In this document: piece after piece, positions 34,537 to 47,163 of the stretch
Position numbering within the stretch: position 1 is the first letter of the stretch
Layout of the letters: every line of letters starts with the position of its first letter
Source of the DNA: Leuctra nigra
Lineage: Eukaryota; Arthropoda; Insecta; Plecoptera; Leuctridae
Reading direction: 5' to 3'
Length of the DNA: 64,000 nucleotides
Assembly (NCBI GenBank): GCA_934045905.1
Contig: CAKOGZ010000056.1
Coordinates: 226,538 to 290,537 of the forward strand
Translations under genes and position numbers: made by a program
The notes under the pieces: generated by a model
What the model saw: the letters and a program-made list of their open reading frames with translations, nothing else
Database searches by the model: none
Told to the model about the DNA's origin: nothing

Positions 34537-37500
34537 ATGGAGGTTAAAGCTTGTGATGAGTCAGCTACGCTCGCTTCGCTAACCTGTATTAACCTAACTT
34601 TATTATATAATAATCTGACAGGGCAGCGTCGGGCGACTCCAAGGGGGCAGAGTGGGGTTCTTTTTTATAATTTTATTTATAAGCCTATTTTTTTGCGAAA
34701 AGTGTTTTATTACATTTCTCGGCATAACGTTGTGTAGGCATCAAGAAAATTCGATAAAAACAGGAAGGTTCCACTTTTGAAGTAGGTCATATTGAAAAAG
34801 TTTTGTTTGTTTCCTACTTTGTGACGAATCTATTACTCTTAGAGAGCTGAAAATGATACACCATATAGATGATGGAGAGAGGCTCAAAAAGTGCAAAAAC
34901 ACTTTTTTCTGTCAGACGCTCCGATACGCCGCATTTCTTAGTTTATGTCCTTCAGAAGCAGAAGGGCACAATCCTGATAGGTTTTCATCAATTTTTTGTC
35001 ACTGTAGGTTAAAGCTTGTTAAGGGTCAGCTACGCTCGCTTCGCTCGCTTCGCTAACCTACCCTAACCTAACTTTATTATAAAATTATCTGACCGGGCAA
35101 CGTCGGGCGACTCCAGGAGGCAGAGGGGAGATTTTTTTTTACATGTTAATGTTAAGCCTATTATTTTCGAAAAGTGTTTTATTTCATTTCTCGGCATAAC
35201 GTTGTGTAGGCTTCAAGAAAATTCGATAAAAATAGGGGGGTGCCACTTTAGAAGTAGCTCATATTGATATTTTTTTATTTGTTTCGTACTTTGTGACGAA
35301 TCTATTACTCTAAGAGAGTTGACAACGTTACCCTATATAGTAGATGGTGAGAGGCTTAAAAAGTGCAGAAACACTTTTTTATGTCAGACTCTCCGATTCG
35401 CCGGAATTAACTGTTCATGTTATTCAGAAGCTGATGGGTCCACCCCCGATAGATTTTCATCCATTTTTTTGTCAATGTATATTGACCAACAATGTTGGTA
35501 AGCCTACAAAGGTAACAATGTCACAATTAACAATGTTCCTTAGATTTTCATCATTTCCTAGGTTTTCATCCATTTTTTTGTCAATGTATATTGACCAACA
35601 ATGTAGGTTAGACTACAAAGGTAACAATGTAACAATTAACAATGTTCCTTAGATTTTCCTCATTTCCTAGGTTTTCATCCATTTTTTAGTCAATGGAGGT
35701 TAAAGCTTGTGATGAGTCAGCTACGCTCGCTTCGCTAACCTGTATTAACCTAACTTTATTATATAATAATCTGACAGGGCAGCGTCGGGCGACTCCAAGG
35801 GGGCAGAGTGGGGTTCTTTTTTATAATTTTATTTATAAGCCTATTTTTTTTCGAAAAGTGTTTTATTTCATTTCTCGGCATAACGTTGTGTAGGCTTCAA
35901 GAAAATTCGATAAAAATAGGGGGGTGCCACTTTAGAAGGAGCTCATATTGATATTTTTTTATTTGTTTCCTACTTTGTGACGAATCTATTACTCTAAGAG
36001 AGTTAACAACGTTACCCTATATAGTAGATGGTGAGAGGCTTAAAAAGTGCAGAAACACTTTTTTCTGTCAGACGCTCCGATACGCCGCATTTCTTAGTTT
36101 ATGTCCTTCAGAAGCAGAAGGGCACAATCCTTATAGGTTTTCATCAATTTTTTGTCACTGTAGGTTAAAGCTTGTTAAGGGTCAGCTACGCTCGCTTCGC
36201 TCGCTTCGCTAAGCTACCCTAACCTAACTTTATTATAAAATTATCTGACCGGGCAACGTCGGGCGACTCCAGGAGGCAGAGGGGAGATTTTTTTTTACAT
36301 GTTAATGTTAAGCCTATTATTTTCGAAAAGTGTTTTATTTCATTTCTCGGCATAACGTTGTGTAGGCTTCAAGAAAATTCGATAAAAATAGGGGGGTGCC
36401 ACTTTAGAAGTAGCTCATATTGATATTTTTTTATTTGTTTCCTACTTTGTGACGAATCTATTACTCTAAGATAGTTGACAACGTTACCCTATATAGTAGA
36501 TGGTGAGAGGCTTAAAAAGTGCAGAAACACTTTTTTATGTCAGACTCTCCGATTCGCCGGAATTAACTGTTCATGTTATTCAGAAGCTGATGGGTCCACC
36601 CCCGATAGATTTTCATCCATTTTATTGTCAATGTATATTGACCAACAATGTTGGTTAGCCTACAAAGGTAACAATGTCACAATTAACAATGTTCCTTAGA
36701 TTTTCATCATTTCCTAGGTTTTCATCCATTTTTTTGTCAATGTATATTGACCAACAATGTAGGTTAGCCTACAAAGGTAACAATGTAACAATTAACAATG
36801 TTCCTTAGATTTTCCTCATTTCCTAGGTTTTCATCCATTTTTTAGTCAATGGAGGTTAAAACTTGTGATGAGTCAGCTACGCTCGCTTCGCTAACCTGTA
36901 TTAACCTAACTTTATTATATAATAATCTGACAGGGCAGCGTCGGGCGACTCCAAGGGGGCAGAGTGGGGTTCTTTTTTATAATTTTATTTATAAGCCTAT
37001 TTTTTTGCGAAAAGTGTTTTATTACATTTCTCGGCATAACGTTGTGAAGGCATCAAGAAAATTCGATAAAAACAGGGGGGTGCCACTTTAGAAGTAGGTC
37101 ATATTGAAAAAGTTTTGTTTGTTTCCTACTTTGTGACGAATCTATTACTCTTAGAGAGCTGAAAATGATACACCATATAGATGATGGAGAGAGGCTTAAA
37201 AAGTGCTGAAACACTTTTTTCTGTCAGACGCTCCGATACGCCGCATTTCTTAGTTTATGTCCTTCAGAAGCAGAAGGGCACAATCCTGATAGGTTTTCAT
37301 CAATTTTTTGTCACTGTAGGTTAAAGCTTGTTAAGGGTCAGCTACGCTCGCTTCGCTCGATTCGCTAAGCTACCCTAACCTAACTTTATTATAAAATTAT
37401 CTGACCGGGCAACGTCGGGCGACTCCAGGAGGCAGAGGGGAGATTTTTTTTACATGTTAATGTTAAGCCTATTATTTTCGAAAAGTGTTTTATTTCATTT

Positions 37501-39050
37501 CTCGGCATAACGTTGTGTAGGCTTCAAGAAAATTCGATAAAAAAAGGGGGGTGCCACTTTAGAAGTAGCTCATATTGATATTTTTTTATTTGTTTCCTAC
37601 TTTGTGACGAATCTATTACTCTAAGAGAGTTGACAACGTTACCCTATATAGTAGATGGTGAGAGGCTTAAAAAGTGCAGAAACACTTTTTTATGTCAGAC
37701 TCTCCGATTCGCCGGAATTAACTGTTCATGTTATTCAGAAGCTGATGGGTCGACCCCCGATAGATTTTCATCCATTTTTTTGTCAATGTATATTGACCAA
37801 CAATGTAGGTTAGCCTACAAAGGTAACAATGTAAAAATTAACAATGTTCCTTAGATTTTCCTCATTTCCTAGGTTTTCATCCATTTTTTAGTCAATGGAG
37901 GTTAAAGCTTGTGATGAGTCAGCTACGCTCGCTTCGCTAACCTGTATTAACCTAACTTTATTATTTAATAATCTGACAGGGCAGCGTCGGGCGACTCCAA
38001 GGGGGCAGAGTGGGGTTCTTTTTTATAATTTTATTTAAAAGCCTATTTTTTTTCGAAAAGTGTTTTATTTCATTTCTCGGCATAACGTTGTGTAGGCTTC
38101 AAGAAAATTCGATAAAAATAGGGGGGTGCCACTTTAGAAGGAGCTCATATTGATATTTTTTTATTTGTTTCCTACTTTGTGACGAATCTATTACTCTTAG
38201 AGAGTTAACAACGTTACCCTATATAGTAGATGGTGAGAGGCTTAAAAAGTGCAGAAACACTTTTTTCTGTCAGACGCTCCGATACGCCGCATTTCTTAGT
38301 TTATGTCCTTCAGAAGCAGAAGGGCACAATCCTGATAGGTTTTCATCAATTTTTTGTCACTGTAGGTTAAAGCTTGTTAAGGGTCAGCTACGCTCGCTTC
38401 GCTCGCTTCGCTAACCTACCCTAACCTAACTTTATTATAAAATTATCTGACCGGGCAACGTCGGGCGACTCCAGGAGGCAGAGGGGAGATTTTTTTTTAC
38501 ATGTTAATGTTAAGCCTATTATTTTCGAAAAGTGTTTTATTTCATTTCTCGGCATAACGTTGTGTAGGCTTCAAGAAAATTCGATAAAAATAGGGGGGTG
38601 CCACTTTAGAAGTAGCTCATATTGATATTTTTTTATTTGTTTCCTACTTTGTGACAAATCTATTACTCTAAGAGAGTTGACAACGTTACCCTATATAGTA
38701 GATGGTGAGAGGCTTAAAAAGTGCAGAAACACTTTTTTATGTCAGACTCTCCGATTCGCCGGAATTAACTGTTCATGTTATTCAGAAGCTGATGGGTCCA
38801 CCCCCGATAGATTTTCATCCATTTTTTTGTCAATGTATATTGACCAACAATGTAGGTTAGCCTACAAAGGTAACAATGTCACAATTAACAATGTTCCTTA
38901 GATTTTCATCATTTCCTAGGTTTTCATCCATTTTTTTGTCAATGTATATTGACCAACAATGTAGGTTAGCCTACAAAGGTAACAATGTAACAATTAACAA
39001 TGTTCCTTAGATTTTCCTCATTTTCTAGGTTTTCATCCATTTTTTAGTCA
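34537..39050 (+). repeat. Four mixed units between super-repeat blocks
   Basis: Units start at 34,537 (two T), 35,693 (A*, two T), 36,849 (one T) and 37,895 (A*, two T). Private differences are more frequent here: GGTAAGCC near 35,497, GACTACAAAGG near 35,610, loss of the HindIII site by G to A at 36,861, GTTGTGAAGG near 37,042, CTCGATTCGC near 37,357, and TTATTTAATAA with TTTAAAAGCC near 37,965-38,040. Confidence 0.9.
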
Positions 39051-39624
39051 ATGGAGGTTAAAGCTTGTGATGAGTCAGCTACGCTCGCTTCGCTAACCTG
39101 TATTAACCTAACTTTATTATATAATAATCTGACAGGGCAGCGTCGGGCGACTCCAAGGGGGCAGAGTGGGGTTCTTTTTTATAATTTTATTTATAAGCCT
39201 ATTTTTTTGCGAAAAGTGTTTTATTACATTTCTCGGCATAACGTTGTGTAGGCATCAAGAAAATTCGATAAAAACAGGAAGGTTCCACTTTAGAAGTAGG
39301 TCATATTGAAAAAGTTTTGTTTGTTTCCTACTTTGTGACGAATCTATTACTCTTAGAGAGCTGAAAATGATACACCATATAGATGATGGAGAGAGGCTTA
39401 AAAAGTGCAAAAACACTTTTTTCTGTCAGACGCTCCGATACGCCGCATTTCTTAGTTTATGTCCTTCAGAAGCAGAAGGGCACAATCCTGATAGGTTTTC
39501 ATCAATTTTTTGTCACTGTATATTGACCAACAATGTAGGTTAGCCTACAAAGGTAACAATGTAACAATTAACAATGTTCCTTAGATTTTCCTCATTTCCT
39601 AGGTTTTCATCCATTTTTTAGTCA
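39051..39624 (+). repeat. 574-bp A-T unit lacking B
   Basis: An A module with the GGAAGGTTCC allele runs to TTTTTTGTCACTGTA and then continues directly into TATTGACCAACAATG of a T-beta. B is absent. The fusion is at about 39,510-39,521, in the TTTTTTGTCA string shared by the ends of A and B, so recombination between those ends explains it. Confidence 0.9.
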
Positions 39625-40670
39625 ATGGAGGTTAAAGCTTGTGATGAGTCAGCTACGCTCGCTTCGCTAACCTGTATTAACCTAACTTTATTATTTAATA
39701 ATCTGACAGGGCAGCGTCGGGCGACTCCAAGGGGGCAGAGTGGGGTTCTTTTTTATAATTTTATTTAAAAGCCTATTTTTTTTCGAAAAGTGTTTTATTT
39801 CATTTCTCGGCATAACGTTGTGTAGGCTTCAAGAAAATTCGATAAAAACAGGGGGGTGCCACTTTAGAAGTAGGTCATATTGAAAAAGTTTTGTTTGTTT
39901 CCTACTTTGTGACGAATCTATTACTCTTAGAGAGCTGAAAATGATACACCATATAGATGATGGAGAGAGGCTTAAAAAGTGCTGAAACACTTTTTTCTGT
40001 CAGACGCTCCGATACGCCGCATTTCTTAGTTTATGTCCTTCAGAAGCAGAAGGGCACAATCCTGATAGGTTTTCATCAATTTTTTGTCACTGTAGGTTAA
40101 AGCTTGTTAAGGGTCAGCTACGCTCGCTTCGCTCGCTTCGCTAAGCTACCCTAACCTAACTTTATTATAAAATTATCTGACCGGGCAACGTCGGGCGACT
40201 CCAGGAGGCAGAGGGGAGATTTTTTTTACATGTTAATGTTAAGCCTATTATTTTCGAAAAGTGTTTTATTTCATTTCTCGGCATAACGTTGTGTAGGCTT
40301 CAAGAAAATTCGATAAAAATAGGGGGGTGCCACTTTAGAAGTAGCTCATATTGATATTTTTTTATTTGTTTCCTACTTTGTGACGAATCTATTACTCTAA
40401 GAGAGTTGACAACGTTACCCTCTATAGTAGATGGTGAGAGGCTTAAAAAGTGCAGAAACACTTTTTTATGTCAGACTCTCCGATTCGCCGGAATTAACTG
40501 TTCATGTTATTCAGAAGCTGATGGGTCGACCCCCGATAGATTTTCATCCATTATTTTGTCAATGTATATTGACCAACAATGTAGGTTAGCCTACAAAGGT
40601 AACAATGTAACAATTAACAATGTTCCTTAGATTTTTCTCATTTCCTAGGTTTTCATCCATTTTTTAGTCA
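39625..40670 (+). repeat. One-T unit (1,046 bp) with half-patched A
   Basis: The A module has a B-like patch from TTTTCGAAAAG through GGCTTCAAGAAAATTCG and then returns to A at CAGGGGGG. It therefore has both a perfect heat-shock-element match and the 8-of-9 CENP-B-like box. It carries the TTATTTAATAA variant. Confidence 0.9.
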
Positions 40671-41245
40671 ATGGAGGTTAAAGCTTGTGATGAGTCAGCT
40701 ACGCTCGCTTCGCTAACCTGTATTAACCTAACTTTATTATATAATAATCTGACAGGGCAGCGTCGGGCGACTCCAAGGGGGCAGAGTGGGGTTCTTTTTT
40801 ATAATTTTATTTATAAGCCTATTTTTTTTCGAAAAGTGTTTTATTTCATTTCTCGGCATAACGTTGTGTAGGCTTCAAGAAAATTCGATAAAAACAGGAA
40901 GGTTCCACTTTAGAAGTAGGTCATATTGAAAAAGTTTTGTTTGTTTCCTACTTTGTGACGAATCTATTACTCTTAGAGAGCTGAAAATGATACACCATAT
41001 AGATGATGGAGAGAGGCTTAAAAAGTGCAAAAAACACTTTTTTCTGTCAGACGCTCCGATACGCCGCATTTCTTAGTTTATGTCCTTCAGAAGCAGAAGG
41101 GCACAATCCTGATAGGTTTTCATCAATTTTTTGTCACTGTATATTGACCAACAATGTAGGTTAGCCTACAAAGGTAACAATGTAACAATTAACAATGTTC
41201 CTTAGATTTTCCTCATTTCCTAGGTTTTCAACCATTTTTTAGTCA
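40671..41245 (+). repeat. 575-bp A-T unit lacking B
   Basis: It has the same A-to-T fusion as at 39.5 kb, here at about 41,130-41,141, with a half-patched A module, the GGAAGGTTCC allele and a six-A run in the loop of the hairpin (GTGCAAAAAACAC). Confidence 0.9.
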
Positions 41246-44200
41246 ATGGAGGTTAAAGCTTGTGATGAGTCAGCTACGCTCGCTTCGCTAACCTGTATTA
41301 ACCTAACTTTATTATATAATAATCTGACAGGGCAGCGTCGGGCGACTCCAAGGGGGCAGAGTGGGGTTCTTTTTTATAATTTTATTTATAAGCCTATTTT
41401 TTTTCGAAAAGTGTTTTATTTCATTTCTCGGCATAACGTTGTGTAGGCTTCAAGAAAATTCGATAAAAATAGGGGGGTGCCACTTTAGAAGGAGCTCATA
41501 TTGATATTTTTTTATTTGTTTCCTACTTTGTGACGAATCTATTACTCTAAGAGAGTTAACAGCGTTACCCTATATAGTAGATGGTGAGAGGCTTAAAAAG
41601 TGCAGAAACACTTTTTTCTGTCAGACGCTCCGATACGCCGCATTTCTTAGTTTATGTCCTTCAGAAGCAGAAGGGCACAATCCTGATAGGTTTTCATCAA
41701 TTTTTTGTCACTGTAGGTTAAAGCTTGTTAAGGGTCAGCTACGCTCGCTTCGCTCGCTTCGCTAACCTACCCTAACCTAACTTTATTATAAAATTATCTG
41801 ACCGGGCAACGTCGGGCGACTCCAGGAGGCAGAGGGGAGATTTTTTTTTACATGTTAATGTTAAGCCTATTATTTTCGAAAAGTGTTTTATTTCATTTCT
41901 CGGCATAACGTTGTGTAGGCTTCAAGAAAATTCGATAAAAATAGGGGGGTGCCACTTTAGAAGTAGCTCATATTGATATTTTTTTATTTGTTTCCTACTT
42001 TGTGACGAATCTATTACTCTAAGAGAGTTGACAACGTTACCCTATATAGTAGATGGTGAGAGGCTTAAAAAGTGCAGAAACACTTTTTTATGTCAGACTC
42101 TCCGATTCGCCGGAATTAACTGTTCATGTTATTCAGAAGCTGATGGGTCGACCCCCGATAGATTTTCATCCATTATTTTGTCAATGTATATTGACCAACA
42201 ATGTAGGTTAGCCTACAAAGGTAACAATGTAACAATTAACAATGTTCCTTAGATTTTCCTTATTTCCTAGGTTTTCATCCATTTTTTAGTCAATGGAGGT
42301 TAAAGCTTGTGATGAGTCAGCTACGCTCGCTTCGCTAACCTGTATTAACCTAACTTTATTATATAATAATCTGACAGGGCAGCGTCGGGCGACTCCAAGG
42401 GGGCAGAGTGGGGTTCTTTTTTATAATTTTATTTATAAGCCTATTTTTTTTCGAAAAGTGTTTTATTTCATTTCTCGGCATAACGTTGTGTAGGCTTCAA
42501 GAAAATTCGATAAAAATAGGGGGGTGCCACTTTAGAAGAAGCTCATATTGATATTTTTTTATTTGTTTCCTACTTTGTGACGAATCTATTACTCTAAGAG
42601 AGTTAACAACGTTACCCTATATAGTAGATGGTGAGAGGCTTAAAAAGTGCTTAAACACTTTTTTCTGTCAGACGCTCCGATACGCCGCATTTCTTAGTTT
42701 ATGTCCTTCAGAAGCAGAAGGGCACAATCCTGATAGGTTTTCATCAATTTTTTGTCACTGTAGGTTAAAGCTTGTTAAGGGTCAGCTACGCTCGCTTCGC
42801 TCGCTTCGCTAAGCTACCCTAACCTAACTTTATTATAAAATTATCTGACCGGGCAACGTCGGGCGACTCCAGGAGGCAGAGGGGAGATTTTTTTTTACAT
42901 GTTAATGTTAAGCCTATTATTTTCGAAAAGTGTTTTATTTCATTTCTCGGCATAACGTTGTGTAGGCTTCAAGAAAATTCGATAAAAATAGGGGGGTGCC
43001 ACTTTAGAAGTAGCTCATATTGATATTTTTTTATTTGTTTCCTACTTTGTGACGAATCTATTACTCTAAGAGAGTTGACAACGTTACCCTATATAGTAGA
43101 TGGTGAGAGGCTTAAAAAGTGCAGAAACACTTTTTTATGTCAGACTCTCCGATTCGCCGGAATTAACTGTTCATGTTATTCAGAAGCTGATGGGTCCACC
43201 CCCGATAGATTTTCATCCATTATTTTGTCAATGTATATTGACCAACAATGTAGGTTAGCCTACAAAGGTAACAATGTCACAATTAACAATGTTCCTTAGA
43301 TTTTCCTCATTTCCTAGGTTTTCATCCATTTTTTAGTCAATGGAGGTTAAAGCTTGTGATGAGTCAGCTACGCTCGCTTCGCTAACCTGTATTAACCTAA
43401 CTTTATTATATAATAATCTGACAGGGCAGCGTCGGGCGACTCCAAGGGGGCAGAGTGGGGTTCTTTTTTATAATTTTATTTATAAGCCTATTTTTTTTCG
43501 AAAAGTGTTTTATTTCATTTCTCGGCATAACGTTGTGTAGGCTTCAAGAAAATTCGATAAAAATAGGGGGGTGCCACTTTAGAAGGAGCTCATATTGATA
43601 TTTTTTTATTTGTTTCCTACTTTGTGACGAATCTATTACTCTAAGAGAGTTAACAACGTTACCCTATATAGTAGATGGTGAGAGGCTTAAAAAGTGCAGA
43701 AACACTTTTTTCTGTCAGACGCTCCGATACGCCGCATTTCTTAGTTTATGTCCTTCAGAAGCAGAAGGGCACAATCCTGATAGGTTTTCATCAATTTTTT
43801 GTCACTGTAGGTTAAAGCTTGTTAAGGGTCAGCTACGCTCGCTTCGCTCGCTTCGCTAACCTACCCTAACCTAACTTTATTATAAAATTATCTGACCGGG
43901 CAACGTCGGGCGACTCCAGGAGGCAGAGGGGAGATTTTTTTTTACATGTTAATGTTAAGCCTATTATTTTCGAAAAGTGTTTTATTTCATTTCTCGGCAT
44001 AACGTTGTGTAGGCTTCAAGAAAATTCGATAAAAATAGGGGGGTGCCACTTTAGAAGTAGCTCATATTGATATTTTTTTATTTGTTTCCTACTTTGTGAC
44101 AAATCTATTACTCTAAGAGAGTTGACAACGTTACCCTATATAGTAGATGGTGAGAGGCTTAAAAAGTGCAGAAACACTTTTTTATGTCAGACTCTCCGAT

Positions 44201-44495
44201 TCGCCGGAATTAACTGTTCATGTTATTCAGAAGCTGATGGGTCCACCCCCGATAGATTTTCATCCATTTTTTTGTCAATGTATATTGACCAACAATGTAG
44301 GTTAGCCTACAAAGGTAACAATGTCACAATTAACAATGTTCCTTAGATTTTCATCATTTCCTAGGTTTTCATCCATTTTTTTGTCAATGTATATTGACCA
44401 ACAATGTAGGTTAGCCTACAAAGGTAACAATGTAACAGTTAACAATGTTCCTTAGATTTTCCTCATTTTCTAGGTTTTCATCCATTTTTTAGTCA
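41246..44495 (+). repeat. Three A* units: one-T, one-T, two-T
   Basis: Units start at 41,246, 42,293 and 43,340. The 42,293 unit has AGAAGAAGCTC instead of GGAGCTC, shared with the units at 47,164, 48,684 and 55,857. The single T ending at about 43,322 is itself recombinant: alpha marker AATGTCAC near 43,273, beta marker TTCCTCAT near 43,303. Confidence 0.9.
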
Positions 44496-46580
44496 ATGGA
44501 GGTTAAAGCTTGTGATGAGTCAGCTACGCTCGCTTCGCTAACCTGTATTAACCTAACTTTATTATATAATAATCTGACAGGGCAGCGTCGGGCGACTCCA
44601 AGGGGGCAGAGTGGGGTTCTTTTTTATAATTTTATTTATAAGCCTATTTTTTTGCGAAAAGTGTTTTATTACATTTCTCGGCATAACGTTGTGTAGGCAT
44701 CAAGAAAATTCGATAAAAACAGGAAGGTTCCACTTTAGAAGTAGGTCATATTGAAAAAGTTTTGTTTGTTTCCTACTTTGTGACGAATCTATTACTCTTA
44801 GAGAGCTGAAAATGATACACCATATAGATGATGGAGAGAGGCTTAAAAAGTGCAAAAACACTTTTTTCTGTCAGACGCTCCGATACGCCGCATTTCTTAG
44901 TTTATGTCCTTCAGAAGCAGAAGGGCACAATCCTGATAGGTTTTCATCAATTTTTTGTCACTGTATATTGACCAACAATGTAGGTTAGCCTACAAAGGTA
45001 ACAATGTAACAATTAACAATGTTCCTTAGATTTTCCTCATTTCCTAGGTTTTCATCCATTTTTTAGTCAATGGAGGTTAAAGCTTGTGATGAGTCAGCTA
45101 CGCTCGCTTCGCTAACCTGTATTAACCTAACTTTATTATTTAATAATCTGACAGGGCAGCGTCGGGCGACTCCAAGGGGGCAGAGTGGGGTTCTTTTTTA
45201 TAATTTTATTTAAAAGCCTATTTTTTTTCGAAAAGTGTTTTATTTCATTTCTCGGCATAACGTTGTGTAGGCTTCAAGAAAATTCGATAAAAACAGGGGG
45301 GTGCCACTTTAGAAGTAGGTCATATTGAAAAAGTTTTGTTTGTTTCCTACTTTGTGACGAATCTATTACTCTTAGAGAGCTGAAAATGATACACCATATA
45401 GATGATGGAGAGAGGCTTAAAAAGTGCTGAAACACTTTTTTCTGTCAGACGCTCCGATACGCCGCATTTCTTAGTTTATGTCCTTCAGAAGCAGAAGGGC
45501 ACAATCCTGATAGGTTTTCATCAATTTTTTGTCACTGTAGGTTAAAGCTTGTTAAGGGTCAGCTACGCTCGCTTCGCTCGCTTCGCTAAGCTACCCTAAC
45601 CTAACTTTATTATAAAATTATCTGACCGGGCAACGTCGGGCGACTCCAGGAGGCAGAGGGGAGATTTTTTTTACATGTTAATGTTAAGCCTATTATTTTC
45701 GAAAAGTGTTTTATTTCATTTCTCGGCATAACGTTGTGTAGGCTTCAAGAAAATTCGATAAAAATAGGGGGGTGCCACTTTAGAAGTAGCTCATATTGAT
45801 ATTTTTTTATTTGTTTCCTACTTTGTGACGAATCTATTACTCTAAGAGAGTTGACAACGTTACCCTCTATAGTAGATGGTGAGAGGCTTAAAAAGTGCAG
45901 AAACACTTTTTTATGTCAGACTCTCCGATTCGCCGGAATTAACTGTTCATGTTATTCAGAAGCTGATGGGTCGACCCCCGATAGATTTTCATCCATTATT
46001 TTGTCAATGTATATTGACCAACAATGTAGGTTAGCCTACAAAGGTAACAATGTAACAATTAACAATGTTCCTTAGATTTTTCTCATTTCCTAGGTTTTCA
46101 TCCATTTTTTAGTCAATGGAGGTTAAAGCTTGTGATGAGTCAGCTACGCTCGCTTCGCTAACCTGTATTAACCTAACTTTATTATATAATAATCTGACAG
46201 GGCAGCGTCGGGCGACTCCAAGGGGGCAGAGTGGGGTTCTTTTTTATAATTTTATTTATAAGCCTATTTTTTTTCGAAAAGTGTTTTATTTCATTTCTCG
46301 GCATAACGTTGTGTAGGCTTCAAGAAAATTCGATAAAAACAGGAAGGTTCCACTTTAGAAGTAGGTCATATTGAAAAAGTTTTGTTTGTTTCCTACTTTG
46401 TGACGAATCTATTACTCTTAGAGAGCTGAAAATGATACACCATATAGATGATGGAGAGAGGCTTAAAAAGTGCAAAAAACACTTTTTTCTGTCAGACGCT
46501 CCGATACGCCGCATTTCTTAGTTTATGTCCTTCAGAAGCAGAAGGGCACAATCCTGATAGGTTTTCATCAATTTTTTGTC
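43845..46580 (+). repeat. Segmental repeat R, copy 2
   Basis: It carries the same rare variants as copy 1, including GTGACAAATC at 44,096. One private change is AACAGTTAAC near 44,436. Part of it is also related to 52.8-56.6 kb at an 8,693-bp offset. Confidence 0.82.
44496..45069 (+). repeat. 574-bp A-T unit lacking B
   Basis: It is identical in design to the unit at 39,051, 5,445 bp upstream, with the A-to-T fusion at about 44,955-44,966. It is a duplicate of that event, not an independent deletion. Confidence 0.9.
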
Positions 46581-47163
46581 ACTGTAGGTTAAAGCTTGTT
46601 AAGGGTCAGCTACGCTCGCTTCGCTCGCTTCGCTAACCTACCCTAACCTAACTTTATTATAAAATTATCTGACCGGGCAACGTCGGGCGACTCCAGGAGG
46701 CAGAGGGGAGATTTTTTTTTACATGTTAATGTTAAGCCTATTATTTTCGAAAAGTGTTTTATTTCATTTCTCGGCATAACGTTGTGTAGGCTTCAAGAAA
46801 ATTCGATAAAAATAGGGGGGTGCCACTTTAGAAGTAGCTCATATTGATATTTTTTTATTTGTTTCCTACTTTGTGACGAATCTATTACTCTAAGAGAGTT
46901 GACAACGTTACCCTATATAGTAGATGGTGAGAGGCTTAAAAAGTGCAGAAACACTTTTTTATGTCAGACTCTCCGATTCGCCGGAATTAACTGTTCATGT
47001 TATTCAGAAGCTGATGGGTCGACCCCCGATAGATTTTCATCCATTATTTTGTCAATGTATATTGACCAACAATGTAGGTTAGCCTACAAAGGTAACAATG
47101 TAACAATTAACAATGTTCCTTAGATTTTCCTCATTTCCTAGGTTTTCATCCATTTTTTAGTCA
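45070..47163 (+). repeat. Two one-T units (1,046 and 1,048 bp), both with half-patched A
   Basis: Units start at 45,070 and 46,116. The second has the A start, GGAAGGTTCC allele and six-A hairpin loop of the 40,671 unit, but retains B from about 46,586. The common ancestor probably had B, and the 40,671 unit lost it. Confidence 0.9.

Larger units (their letters stand above)
38400..41135 (+). repeat. Segmental repeat R, copy 1 (about 2.7 kb)
   Basis: It shares rare variants with 43.85-46.58 kb at a constant 5,445-bp offset: GTGACAAATC at 38,651, ATTTTCTAGG near 39,020, the A-T fusion near 39.5 kb, the one-T unit at 39,625, AGATTTTTCTC near 40,630 and GCAAAAAACAC near 41,030. The match ends where this copy fuses A to T while copy 2 keeps B. 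The left limit is approximate. Confidence 0.82.

Noticed and set aside
35344..35652. 102-residue frame across two T modules
   Set aside because: It results from private substitutions in one unit (GGTAAGCC, GACTACAAAGG). It has no counterpart of the same length elsewhere.
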